A DNA stretch of 64,000 bases from Pasteurella sp049670895. Lineage in GTDB: Bacteria; Pseudomonadota; Gammaproteobacteria; Enterobacterales; Pasteurellaceae. The notes beneath the pieces were generated by a model. That model did no database searches and had not been told where the DNA came from. It saw only the letters and a program-made list of their open reading frames with translations. Shown here piece after piece: positions 34,532-43,436 of the stretch. Positions within the stretch are counted from its first letter, which is position 1. Each line of letters begins with the position of its first letter. The translations under genes were made by a program, and so were the position numbers. The DNA lies in the NCBI RefSeq assembly GCF_049670895.1, contig NZ_CP187170.1; one strand, written 5' to 3'.

Positions 34532-35794
34532 ATGCATCTTACAGAACTAAAAAACAGACCTGTTTCTGAGCTCGTCGAGCTTGGTGAAGGGCAGATGGGC
34601 CTTGAAAATTTAGCCCGTTTACGCAAACAAGACATTGTGTTTGCCATCTTAAAACAACATGCCAAAAGTGGCGAAGATATTTTTGGAGGCGGTGTACTGG
34701 AAATTCTGCCCGATGGGTTCGGTTTCTTACGTTCCGCAGACAGTTCATACCTTGCAGGCCCTGATGATATTTACGTTTCCCCTAGTCAAATCCGTCGTTT
34801 CAACTTACAAACTGGTGATAAAATTGAAGGCAAAATCCGTCCACCGAAAGAGGGCGAACGCTACTTTGCTTTATTAAAGGTTGACCAAGTCAACGATGAC
34901 AAACCTGAAGTTTCTCGCAGTAAAATCCTTTTCGAAAACTTAACCCCACTTCATGCAAACTCTCGTTTAAGAATGGAGCGAGGCAATGGCTCAACAGAAG
35001 ATTTAACTGCCCGTATTCTTGATTTAGCGTCCCCAATTGGTAAAGGTCAGCGTGGTTTGATTGTCGCACCACCAAAAGCGGGGAAAACCATGTTGTTACA
35101 AAACATTGCACAAAGTATCACTTACAATTATCCCGAATGTGAGCTAATTGTGTTATTAATTGACGAACGTCCAGAAGAAGTGACCGAAATGCAACGTTCT
35201 GTCAAAGGGGAAGTGATTGCCTCCACCTTTGATGAACCTGCCACTCGCCACGTTCAAGTGGCTGAAATGGTGATTGAAAAAGCAAAACGTTCCGTTGAAC
35301 ACAAAAAAGATGTGGTGATCTTACTTGACTCAATCACACGTTTAGCCCGTGCTTACAACACCGTAACCCCAGCTTCAGGCAAAATCCTATCTGGTGGTGT
35401 GGATGCCAACGCATTACATCGCCCAAAACGTTTCTTCGGTGCAGCCCGTAATGTTGAAGAAGGCGGGAGCTTAACCATTATTGCTACCGCACTTGTGGAT
35501 ACAGGGTCAAAAATGGACGAAGTGATTTTTGAAGAGTTTAAAGGAACGGGGAATATGGAATTGCATCTTTCGCGTAAAATTGCGGAAAGACGTGTCTTCC
35601 CAGCAATTGACTTTAACCGTTCAGGAACACGTAAAGAAGATTTACTCACTCACCCAGACGAGCTACAAAAAATGTGGATTCTACGCAAAATTCTTAATCC
35701 AATGGGTGAAGTGGAAGCCATGGAATTTCTTATTGATAAACTCATGGTAGCAAAAACCAATGATGAGTTTTTTGAAATTATGAAACGTTCATAA
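34532..35794 (+). CDS. rho: Transcription termination factor Rho
   Basis: 420 residues, usual length. RNA-dependent ATPase/translocase. The N-terminal domain and OB-type primary RNA site (IFGGGVLEILPDGFGFLRS..., about 50-105) precede the ATPase core: Walker A in APPKAGKTMLLQNIA (the family's P-loop), Q-loop EVIASTFDEPATRHVQVAE and R-loop SGGVDANALHRPKRFFGAARN. The intergenic leader to divergent rhlB is about 210 bases. Confidence 0.98.
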   Translation: MHLTELKNRPVSELVELGEGQMGLENLARLRKQDIVFAILKQHAKSGEDIFGGGVLEILPDGFGFLRSADSSYLAGPDDIYVSPSQIRRFNLQTGDKIEGKIRPPKEGERYFALLKVDQVNDDKPEVSRSKILFENLTPLHANSRLRMERGNGSTEDLTARILDLASPIGKGQRGLIVAPPKAGKTMLLQNIAQSITYNYPECELIVLLIDERPEEVTEMQRSVKGEVIASTFDEPATRHVQVAEMVIEKAKRSVEHKKDVVILLDSITRLARAYNTVTPASGKILSGGVDANALHRPKRFFGAARNVEEGGSLTIIATALVDTGSKMDEVIFEEFKGTGNMELHLSRKIAERRVFPAIDFNRSGTRKEDLLTHPDELQKMWILRKILNPMGEVEAMEFLIDKLMVAKTNDEFFEIMKRS

Positions 35795-35812
35795 TACTCG
35801 CCACAAACACAT

Positions 35813-35837
35813 AAGGGTGAACTTCAGGTTCACCCTT
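35813..35837 (+). terminator. Rho-independent terminator of rho
   Basis: AAGGGTGAAC pairs with GTTCACCCTT around TTCAG, followed by TTCTTTT. It is convergent with the dcuB terminator. Confidence 0.9.
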
Positions 35838-35884
35838 TTCTTTTGAGCCAAATAAGCCAAAGCTAGAGATACTTTCAACCCAAT

Positions 35885-35919
35885 AAAAAAGCGGTGGAAA
35901 CTTTTTCAAATTCCACCGC
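35885..35919 (-). terminator. Rho-independent terminator of dcuB
   Basis: On the minus strand GCGGTGGAA (35919-35911) pairs with TTCCACCGC (35899-35891), followed by six T (35890-35885). The outer half carries a USS core with only a partial partner. Confidence 0.85.
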
Positions 35920-35952
35920 ACTTTTGAATCATTGCTTGAAGTTAATGTTTGC

Positions 35953-37293
35953 TTATGCAATCACCACATTTGCCACTGCCACACCCACTAAACAAGCCAC
36001 CACAACACCAATTAACCCAGGCAACATAAAGCTGTGGTTAAAATAGTATTTCCCGATTTTCGTTGTGCCGGTTACGTCAAAGTTCACAGTTGCAATATCA
36101 GAAGGATAATTTGGAATGAAGAAGTAAGCGTAAGTAGCTGGCATTAACCCCACAAGTAACGGTGCTGGTAAGCCCAATTCGATCCCGACTGGTAACATCA
36201 TCACCGCTGTGGCTGCTTGGCTGTTAATCACGACAGAAACCGCAAATAAGGCTAACGCAAAAGTCCAAGGGTAATGTCTTACCATGGAGGTGACCCCTTC
36301 TCTAAATTCTGGCATCGCAAATTGGAAGTAAGTGTCACTCATCCACGCAATACCAAAGATCGCAATGGCGGCAACCATCCCCGACTTAAACACCACACCA
36401 TTTGGGACTAATTGTGGGTTGGTACGTGTTGCCAATAAAATAATCCCACCAAAACATAGCATCATCATTTGAATAATTAATGACATGGAAATCGGTTTGA
36501 TTTTATCCCCGATACCGATAGTACGAATCTCAGGTAACATCGCCACCACAACAATGACCACTAAAGAAAGCAAAAAGAGATAAACTGATTTTTTCGCTGA
36601 AGCAGGTAATGCTTCGTTTAATGTGGTGCTAGTGGTGCTTAAAATACGTTCACGCCAAATTGGATCTTGTAAACGACGTTGATATTCAGGATCATCTTCC
36701 AACTCTTTACCACGATACATACTGTACACGGCTAATGCCATTGTCCCTGCGAAGGTGGCGGGAACGGTCACACAAATGATATCCAATAAGGTGATATGTT
36801 CAAATCCTGGAAGGTCAACAATTTTACCGAGATAAAAAACCACTGCAGCAGAAAGTGGACTAGATGTAATGGATAACTGAGAGGCAACAGAAGAGGCTGC
36901 CATTGGACGCTCTGGGCGGATTTTATTTTTTAATGCCACATCCCCAATAATCGGCATAATCGAATAGACAGAATGACCTGTACCAAGCATAAAGGTCATT
37001 AAATACGTCACCAAAGGTCCGAGCAAAGTAATACGTTTTGGATTGCTACGTAAAATACGTTCTGCAATTTGCAACATAAATTTTAAACCGCCTGCCGCTT
37101 CAAGGATTGAAGCACAAGTCACCACAGAAAGAATAATCAGCATGACATCAACAGGTGCTTTCCCAACTGGCATACGGAAAATAAAGACTTCAATGGCTAA
37201 ACCAATACCTGATACCACCCCTAATCCGATACCGCCAAACCGACTACCTACATAAAGCATCAGTAGCAAAAACAAAAACTCTAAATAAAGCAT
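35953..37293 (-). CDS. dcuB: Anaerobic C4-dicarboxylate antiporter DcuB
   Basis: 446 residues, about 10-12 membrane helices. It exchanges fumarate or malate for succinate to support fumarate respiration. Dcu-family signatures: YVGSRFGGIGLGVVSGIGLA at the start, PVDVMLIILSVVTCASILEAAGG, GTGHSVYSIMPIIGDVA and SVASQLSITSSPLSAAVVF, and the C-terminal FFIPNYPSDIATVNFD. It is a single gene between rho and acpP with an FNR-like site upstream, as expected for an anaerobically induced gene. Confidence 0.95.
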   Translation of the reverse strand: MLYLEFLFLLLMLYVGSRFGGIGLGVVSGIGLAIEVFIFRMPVGKAPVDVMLIILSVVTCASILEAAGGLKFMLQIAERILRSNPKRITLLGPLVTYLMTFMLGTGHSVYSIMPIIGDVALKNKIRPERPMAASSVASQLSITSSPLSAAVVFYLGKIVDLPGFEHITLLDIICVTVPATFAGTMALAVYSMYRGKELEDDPEYQRRLQDPIWRERILSTTSTTLNEALPASAKKSVYLFLLSLVVIVVVAMLPEIRTIGIGDKIKPISMSLIIQMMMLCFGGIILLATRTNPQLVPNGVVFKSGMVAAIAIFGIAWMSDTYFQFAMPEFREGVTSMVRHYPWTFALALFAVSVVINSQAATAVMMLPVGIELGLPAPLLVGLMPATYAYFFIPNYPSDIATVNFDVTGTTKIGKYYFNHSFMLPGLIGVVVACLVGVAVANVVIA

Positions 37294-37330
37294 AAATATA
37301 CCTCTAAAATGTTATATGAAACTATCGGGT

Positions 37331-37421
37331 ATCATACTTGATTTAACGTTGTATACAATATATTTAGATTATCTTTTAAGCAAGCGTAATAGAAATTACA
37401 CAATAGTTTAGTTTAAATCAA
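37331..37421 (-). promoter_or_regulatory. Candidate dcuB promoter with FNR-like site
   Basis: On the minus strand TTGTAT (37358-37353), a 16-base spacer and TATGAT (37336-37331) form a reasonable promoter. About 90 bases upstream of the expected start, TTAGTTTAAATCAA (37408-37421, plus strand) keeps one full FNR half-site (ATCAA) and 3 of 5 bases in the other. The class I-like spacing is plausible; the site itself is weak. Confidence 0.4.
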
Positions 37422-37505
37422 AAAAATCAAAATCTGACAACAAAAGAAGGGAATAAAAAGTTGGAATAAAATAAGGTTAGGTAAAAAAGAAAGGGAAAGA
37501 AAAAA

Positions 37506-37527
37506 GTTAGGCGATGATATCATCGCC
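37506..37527 (-). terminator. Rho-independent terminator of acpP
   Basis: The palindrome GGCGATGATATCATCGCC (37510-37527) folds into a 7-bp stem with an ATAT loop, followed on the minus strand by AACTTTTTT. It is 10 bases after the acpP stop. Confidence 0.85.
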
Positions 37528-37537
37528 CAAATAAGAA

Positions 37538-37768
37538 TTATTGATTGTTTTGAACGTAATCAATCGCAGATTGAACGGTTGTGATTTTCTCAGCTTCTTC
37601 ATCTGGAATTTCGATATCAAATTCTTCTTCTAAAGCCATGACTAATTCAACTGTATCTAAAGAATCCGCACCTAAATCTTCAACGAAAGACGCTTCAGAT
37701 TTTACTTCGTCTTCTTTAACGCCTAATTGTTCAACGATGATTTTTTTTACGCGTTCTTCAATGCTCAT
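37538..37768 (-). CDS. acpP: Acyl carrier protein
   Basis: 76 residues from ATG 37768, which has AGGAAG upstream; an in-frame ATG at 37801 would add 11 residues not seen in the family. The phosphopantetheine serine is in the EDLGADSLDTVELVMALE motif. It is very acidic and Leu/Glu-rich as expected. It is the last gene of the rpmF-fab operon, 260 bases after fabG, the wider gap fitting an additional strong promoter for this abundant protein. Confidence 0.97.
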   Translation of the reverse strand: MSIEERVKKIIVEQLGVKEDEVKSEASFVEDLGADSLDTVELVMALEEEFDIEIPDEEAEKITTVQSAIDYVQNNQ

Positions 37769-38028
37769 TTGTTTCTTCCTATGTTTAGTTTTTTCGCTCA
37801 CTGCGACGAGTTGGTTAGTGTATGTATTTTTTCACAAGTTACAACGCTTTTTATTGCTGGTCAAACCTCAAAGCAGACTAAAAATACATACCGTGAAAAG
37901 ATAGTTACGTTACTTCATATACGCTTAAAGTGGTGTAACCAAGTTACATTGCAGTCGGGATTTTATCATTAAGCACTCATTTTGGCTATGGTTTTTATCC
38001 CATTAGCACGGTTATTTCTCTTGCCTAA

Positions 38029-38757
38029 TTAATTGGTATACATTCCACCGTTCACATGTAATGTGGTACCTGTAATATAGGCTGCATCATCTGAGGCTAA
38101 AAAGGCGACAGCTTTTGCAATATCTTTTGGATCCCCTAAACGACCTGCAGGAACTTGTGATAAAATGCCTGCTTTTTGTTCATCGGTTAATACCTCGGTC
38201 ATATCCGTTGCAATAAAACCTGGTGCAACTACATTAACAGTGATACCACGAGAAGCCACTTCTTTTGCTAATGCTTTACTAAAACCAATCACCCCAGCTT
38301 TCGCTGCACAGTAGTTAGTTTGTCCTGGATTCCCCATAGAGCCCACCACTGAACCAATCGTAATGATACGACCAAAACGTTTCTTCATCATTGAACGTAA
38401 CATCGCTTTAGATAAGTGGTAAACGGAAGTTAAGTTGGTTTGCATGATATCAAACCATTCTTCATCTTTCATACGCATTAACAGATTATCACGGGTAATC
38501 CCTGCGTTATTCACGAGAATATCAATATCACCAAAATCTGCTTTGATTTTGTCTAAAGTGCTTTCAATAGAGGCAAGATCTGTCACGTTTAACACAAGAC
38601 CTTTTCCTTTTTCGCCTAAATACGCAGAAATACTTTCAGCCCCTTTTTCAGAGGTGGCTGTTCCAATAACAAATGCCCCTTTTGCACTTAACTCTTCCGC
38701 AATCGCACGACCAATACCGCGTGTTGCACCTGTTACTAATGCAATTTTATCCTGCAT
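38029..38757 (-). CDS. fabG: 3-oxoacyl-ACP reductase
   Basis: 242 residues, NADPH-dependent short-chain dehydrogenase of fatty-acid elongation. TGATRGIG (cofactor loop), NNAG in VNNAGITRDNLLM, catalytic Ser in GSVVGSMG, and the Y-x3-K pair in YCAAKAGVIGFSK. It starts 21 bases after fabD. Confidence 0.97.
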   Translation of the reverse strand: MQDKIALVTGATRGIGRAIAEELSAKGAFVIGTATSEKGAESISAYLGEKGKGLVLNVTDLASIESTLDKIKADFGDIDILVNNAGITRDNLLMRMKDEEWFDIMQTNLTSVYHLSKAMLRSMMKKRFGRIITIGSVVGSMGNPGQTNYCAAKAGVIGFSKALAKEVASRGITVNVVAPGFIATDMTEVLTDEQKAGILSQVPAGRLGDPKDIAKAVAFLASDDAAYITGTTLHVNGGMYTN

Positions 38758-38778
38758 TTTGTGTCCCCTTTTATGTAA

Positions 38779-39717
38779 TTATGCTAAAACTTCTTCTGCT
38801 GCATTTAATGATGTGACATCATTGACTGCAGCGGCTTGTAAATCGGCAACAATACGTTTTGTTAAACCCGTTAACACTTTGTTTGGTCCGATTTCCAATA
38901 ATACTTCAATGCCTGATTCTGCCATGAATTCAACGGTTTCTGTCCAACGAACTGGGCTATAAAGTTGACGAATAAGAGCACTGCGAATTTCTGTACTTTC
39001 TGTTTCTGTTTTTACATCAACATTATTAATAACAGCCGTATTCGGTGCTTTCACCGCAATATTTTCTAAAGAAACGGCTAATTGATCCGCCGCAGGTTTC
39101 ATCAACGCACAATGAGAAGGCACGCTGACTGCCAATGGCAATGCACGTTTTGCACCAGCTTCTTTACAAGCTGCAGCAGCACGTTCCACAGCGGCTTTTG
39201 CCCCAGCGATAACCACCTGACCTGGTGAGTTAAAATTCACCGCAGATACCACTTCACCCTGTTCAGATTCCGCACAGGCTTTAATAATTGCGTCATTCTC
39301 TAAACCAATAATGGCATACATGGCTCCCGTCCCTTCTGGCACGGCTTGCTGCATTAACTTACCACGTAATTCAACTAATTTAATGGCATCTTGGAAATCC
39401 AACACCCCTGCACACACTAATGCAGAATATTCACCAAGGCTATGTCCCGCCATGATTTCAGGTTTTAAATTTGGATACTTTTCTTGCCAGACACGAAAAA
39501 TCGCCACTGAAGCAGCCAACAGTGCAGGTTGGGTTTGCCATGTTTTATTTAACTCTTCAGCAGGTCCTTGCTGTACCAGTTGCCATAAATCATAATCAAG
39601 CACCTCTGATGCCTGTTTAAATGTTTGCTCCACTACGGGATATTCAGCGGCTAATTCTGCCAACATACCCACAGCTTGTGAACCTTGACCTGGAAAAACC
39701 ATTGCAAATTTTTTCAT
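38779..39717 (-). CDS. fabD: Malonyl-CoA:ACP transacylase
   Basis: 312 residues. It loads malonate onto ACP. GQGSQ near residue 10, nucleophile Ser in GHSLGEYSALV, the catalytic His in VSVPSHCALM and the family block GPNKVLTGL are present. A single USS core lies just upstream (39760 region), between it and the lipoprotein gene. Confidence 0.97.
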   Translation of the reverse strand: MKKFAMVFPGQGSQAVGMLAELAAEYPVVEQTFKQASEVLDYDLWQLVQQGPAEELNKTWQTQPALLAASVAIFRVWQEKYPNLKPEIMAGHSLGEYSALVCAGVLDFQDAIKLVELRGKLMQQAVPEGTGAMYAIIGLENDAIIKACAESEQGEVVSAVNFNSPGQVVIAGAKAAVERAAAACKEAGAKRALPLAVSVPSHCALMKPAADQLAVSLENIAVKAPNTAVINNVDVKTETESTEIRSALIRQLYSPVRWTETVEFMAESGIEVLLEIGPNKVLTGLTKRIVADLQAAAVNDVTSLNAAEEVLA

Positions 39718-39784
39718 GTTATTTAATCCCTATTCTTTTAAAAAACTGTTCTCAAAACGACCGCACTTTTGAACAATGCCTTGA

Positions 39785-40318
39785 TTATTTTTTCTTTTTC
39801 AATGTCGAACGAACACAATTGCCTTGATAATATTGCTGTTCGCTGAGTTGATAAGAAAGGGTCATTGTTTTTTCAGTCATTTCATCAATATTGAAATAAA
39901 CTCGCTCGCCTTGTTCAATGGGGGCGGAAAGAATTTCATACATTTGGTCATCTAACGACTTGGCATTTTTATGCTTTTTAATCAGCTTCTGTGCGATTTC
40001 ATCATGGACTTTTTTCACATGCTTTTGATTCGCAAAGAGGATCAGTTGATTTCCTTTGACTTGCCACTGACCTTGTTTCAAGATCATGTAACGATACATT
40101 GGGACATCAATGGTATGCAAAAATAAGCCTGAATTACGCATTTCACCATTCGGTTTAAAATTGAATAAATCAATAAAACGGCTATTCAAATTAGGATAAT
40201 CCAACACACATTCCCAAATACCACTCACCTGTTCAGGCTTAATCATGGGCTGCTGAGATGGTTTTGCACAACCAAGTAAAGTACAAGCCAAGGTGCCAAC
40301 CAAAATGTATTTCTTCAT
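39785..40318 (-). CDS. Putative lipoprotein between fabH and fabD
   Basis: 177 residues with a lipoprotein signal peptide: a short basic start MKKYILV, hydrophobic core and lipobox LLGC (Cys17). The mature part is polar with a strand-rich middle (SGIWECVLDYPNL..., YRYMILKQGQWQVKGNQLILF) that could be a small beta-barrel of lipocalin type; I do not recognise the family. The final residues are Lys-rich. Its position inside the fatty-acid operon, in the same direction, is unusual compared with the standard fabH-fabD-fabG order. A role in lipid or envelope balance is inference from context only. Confidence 0.65.
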   Translation of the reverse strand: MKKYILVGTLACTLLGCAKPSQQPMIKPEQVSGIWECVLDYPNLNSRFIDLFNFKPNGEMRNSGLFLHTIDVPMYRYMILKQGQWQVKGNQLILFANQKHVKKVHDEIAQKLIKKHKNAKSLDDQMYEILSAPIEQGERVYFNIDEMTEKTMTLSYQLSEQQYYQGNCVRSTLKKKK

Positions 40319-40354
40319 GTTAATGTCTCATTAATATCAATGAATAGGTTGCTA

Positions 40355-41308
40355 TTAAAACCTAACTAACGCCGATCCCCAAGTCAGACCACCGCCAAAT
40401 GCTTCTAATAAGAGCAGTTGACCACGTTGAATTCGTCCATCACGCACCGCTTCATCAAGGGCACTCGGAATGCTACCAGCTGAGGTATTACCATGGCGAT
40501 CAAGGGTGACCACCACTTGAGACATTGCCATATCTAATTTTTTCGCTGTCGCAGAAATGATACGTAAATTCGCTTGATGCGGGACAAGCCAATCAATATC
40601 TTTTTTATCTAACTGATTTTTCTCAAGGGTTTCCTCAACCACATTCGCCAGTTCACGTACCGCAATTTTAAAGGTGGCATTGCCTTGCATTTCCAAATAA
40701 GCAGGATCAGATTCCACCCCACGGGCTTGATTGGCTAAAGTTAACACATCGGCATTATCGCCTGATGCGTGCAAATGCGTTGAAATAATGCCCGCTTCCT
40801 CACTGGCTTCCAAAATGACCGCACCCGCACCATCACCAAATAAAATGATCGTACTCCGATCTTCTGGATTTAAGGCACGAGAAAACAGATCAGAACCAAT
40901 CACTAAGGCTTTTTTTACTTTACCCGTGCGAATAAACTGATCAGCAACAGTTAACGCATACACAAACCCTGAGCAAGCGGCTGCAACATCAAAGGCGATG
41001 GCATCTTTAATGCCTAACATTTTCTGAATTTGGCAAGCGGCACTTGGAAAGGCATAGGTTGAACTGGTTGTTGCTACAATAATCAATTCAATATCATTGG
41101 TATCCATTGGCGACATCTCTAAGCATCTTTTCGCTGCTTCAAAGCCCATGGTGGCAACACTTTCATCTGCATTAGCAATGCGACGTTCTTTGATCCCCGT
41201 ACGTTCAGAAATCCATTCATCTGAGGTTTCCACCATTTTTTCTAGATCTGCATTAGTACGGATATTTTGTGGTAAATAACTACCAGTTGATAAGATTTTA
41301 CTATACAT
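40355..41308 (-). CDS. fabH: 3-oxoacyl-ACP synthase III
   Basis: 317 residues. It starts fatty-acid synthesis by condensing acetyl-CoA with malonyl-ACP. Catalytic triad positions: Cys in DVAAACSGFVYAL, His in LVPHQANLRI and Asn in HGNTSAGSIP. FGGGLTWGSALVRF ends the protein as expected. It lies 74 bases downstream of plsX. Confidence 0.97.
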   Translation of the reverse strand: MYSKILSTGSYLPQNIRTNADLEKMVETSDEWISERTGIKERRIANADESVATMGFEAAKRCLEMSPMDTNDIELIIVATTSSTYAFPSAACQIQKMLGIKDAIAFDVAAACSGFVYALTVADQFIRTGKVKKALVIGSDLFSRALNPEDRSTIILFGDGAGAVILEASEEAGIISTHLHASGDNADVLTLANQARGVESDPAYLEMQGNATFKIAVRELANVVEETLEKNQLDKKDIDWLVPHQANLRIISATAKKLDMAMSQVVVTLDRHGNTSAGSIPSALDEAVRDGRIQRGQLLLLEAFGGGLTWGSALVRF

Positions 41309-41382
41309 AATAAATCTCGTTAAAAAGGGTAGCGAACTTGCTACTTTTAAATTAATGATAACTTTTTGTCTTATTATATGGG

Positions 41383-42405
41383 CTATTGATATTTTTCCAG
41401 CCCCATCAAAATTTTGTTAGGAATTTGCTGGCGAACCTGAAATGCCGCATCAGCAATGGCATAAGCAAACGCTTCACTGTTTGCACTACCATGGCTTTTT
41501 ACCACAACAGAGGTTAAGCCAATTAAAGACGCACCATTGTACTCATCGGGATTTATACGTTTTAAGCGTAAATAACTGTCTTTAAAAAGATGACGTAAAA
41601 GCCACGAAAATGCGGGCTTTAATAAACTATTTTTTGATTTTCCTTTCAATAAAGTAATCACATTTTTTGCCGCCCCTTCAAGGGTTTTGAGTGCCACATT
41701 GCCCGCAAAGCCATCACTGACAATCACATCTGCCTTACCATTTAATAGAAAGTTGCCTTCAATAAAGCCGACATAATTTAAGGCATTATCCACTTCAAGA
41801 AGATTCGCCGCCTCTCTGATGGATTTATGTCCTTTAATATCTTCGCTGCCAATATTTAATAATGCAATGCGAGGATAAACCAGATCGAGGATATTCTCAG
41901 CAAAAATTGCCCCCATTAACGCAAATTGATAAAGATTTTGGGCATCACAATCAATATTCGCACCCAGATCAAGCATTACGCTTTTTTCCCCATCAACTGT
42001 TGGGATAACGGAAATTAATGCAGGGCGTTCAATGCCTTGCAAAGGTTGTAATAAAATTTTTGATAAGCCCATTAACGCCGCAGTATTGCCAGCACTGACA
42101 CAACCTTGTGCATCGCCTTTTTGTACTGCTTCAATGGCTAAACGCATGGAGGTTCCTTTACTATGACGTAAGGCGTAAGAAATGCCATGATCATTATCAA
42201 TCGTACGTGAACAATGACAAATCGTCATACGTGATTTTAAGGCTTGAGGGGTTTTCTCTAATAAAGGCAGAATTTGTTGGCTATCACCAAACAATAACAA
42301 AGAAAGCATTGGATCATTTTCCAACGCAAGGAGGGATGCGGGGATAGTAATACGGGGACCAATGTCCCCGCCCATCACATCTAACGCAAGGGTTAGACGA
42401 CTCAA
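41383..42405 (-). CDS. plsX: Phosphate acyltransferase PlsX
   Basis: 340 residues. It makes acyl-phosphate from acyl-ACP for phospholipid synthesis by PlsY. Family signatures: LALDVMGGDIGP at the start, CVSAGNTAALMG, MLDLGANIDCDAQNLYQFA, SDGFAGNVALKTLEG and the C-terminal YNGASLIGL...VVKSHGSAN. It is membrane-peripheral and lies between rpmF and fabH. Confidence 0.96.
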   Translation of the reverse strand: MSRLTLALDVMGGDIGPRITIPASLLALENDPMLSLLLFGDSQQILPLLEKTPQALKSRMTICHCSRTIDNDHGISYALRHSKGTSMRLAIEAVQKGDAQGCVSAGNTAALMGLSKILLQPLQGIERPALISVIPTVDGEKSVMLDLGANIDCDAQNLYQFALMGAIFAENILDLVYPRIALLNIGSEDIKGHKSIREAANLLEVDNALNYVGFIEGNFLLNGKADVIVSDGFAGNVALKTLEGAAKNVITLLKGKSKNSLLKPAFSWLLRHLFKDSYLRLKRINPDEYNGASLIGLTSVVVKSHGSANSEAFAYAIADAAFQVRQQIPNKILMGLEKYQ

Positions 42406-42432
42406 GTGATTACCTTTCTAATAGGATAGAAA

Positions 42433-42603
42433 TTATTTATTAATCACTTTACGACCACGGTAGTAACCGTCAGCAGTTACATGGTGACGTAAATGGGTTT
42501 CACCAGTCGCTTTCTCAATTGATACAGCAGCGGTGGTTAGAGCATCGTGTGAACGACGCATATCACGACGTGAACGAGATTTTTTGTTTTGTTGAACAGC
42601 CAT
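42433..42603 (-). CDS. rpmF: 50S ribosomal protein L32
   Basis: 56 residues, MAVQQNKKSRSRRDMRRSHD at the N-terminus and ADGYYRGRKVINK near the end, the standard gammaproteobacterial L32. It is very basic. It is the second gene of the yceD-rpmF-plsX-fab arrangement, 17 bases from yceD. Confidence 0.96.
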   Translation of the reverse strand: MAVQQNKKSRSRRDMRRSHDALTTAAVSIEKATGETHLRHHVTADGYYRGRKVINK

Positions 42604-42620
42604 TGGCTATACTCCTAAAT

Positions 42621-43145
42621 TTACTTTTGCTTTAAACTAGCTAATACAGCGAACGGGTTCGGTTTTTTTGCCAGCTCTTCGGGCAATTCGCCAAAAACCT
42701 GTTCGTGCGCGGACACTTCACAGTGTTCAGATGAATGCAATGGCACGATCGGTAGACTTAAAATTAACTCATCTTCTATCGTTCCAAGTAAATCTATTTC
42801 ACCAAAGGAATTAAATTCGATTGGCTCATAAATTTCTGGCAATACATCGGCTTGATCCAAATTAGCCACAGGACTGTAAGAAAATGTACAATCAAGGGGT
42901 TGCATAAAAGGCTGTCCACAACGTTGACAAACTAATTCGACATCAACGGTAGCCTGCCCTTTCATGACCACTAATTTTTGTGGATCAATAAAAAACGATA
43001 ATCTAACCTGCGCATCGCTGAGCACTTTATTCACTGACTCAGCAAGACGTTCAAGCTGACTGGTAGCATAATAGCCATCATAATCCAATCGGCGTTGTGC
43101 ATCTTTGACTGGGTCAACTGTTAGGGGTAATTTTACCTTTTGCAT
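42621..43145 (-). CDS. yceD: DUF177 (YceD) family protein
   Basis: 174 residues. YceD proteins sit before rpmF and are linked to 23S rRNA and L32 assembly (family knowledge). The central zinc-finger-like C-x2-C in LVCQRCGQPFMQPL and the terminal PNPFAVLASLK are typical. It heads the operon with lipid genes. Confidence 0.93.
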   Translation of the reverse strand: MQKVKLPLTVDPVKDAQRRLDYDGYYATSQLERLAESVNKVLSDAQVRLSFFIDPQKLVVMKGQATVDVELVCQRCGQPFMQPLDCTFSYSPVANLDQADVLPEIYEPIEFNSFGEIDLLGTIEDELILSLPIVPLHSSEHCEVSAHEQVFGELPEELAKKPNPFAVLASLKQK

Positions 43146-43373
43146 AGGGCGTGAATATTACCGTTTGAGAAGAAAATAGTCAAAGGAAATTATCATTTTT
43201 TACCAGAAATCAAGTGGGAAGGTTAAAACAGCTTACCGCATTCAAGCTGAATACTGCTTTATTTTTCATCAAAAATTCAAATAAAAAAGGCAAAAGATTT
43301 CATAACCGCATAAAGTGCGGTAGATTTTTATCAAATTTTATGAAATCTAGCTCACAAATTACACTTTCTTCAC

Positions 43374-43402
43374 TTTACAGTTTTCTGTTTTTCATTTATT
43401 AA
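43374..43402 (+). promoter_or_regulatory. Candidate oppA promoter
   Basis: TTTACA (43374-43379), a 17-base spacer and TATTAA (43397-43402) precede the first oppA by about 35 bases. The hexamers match the consensus at 4-5 and 4 of 6 positions. Confidence 0.4.
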
Positions 43403-43436
43403 TAAAAGTTCTTTTTACCTACAAAAAAGGAACATA

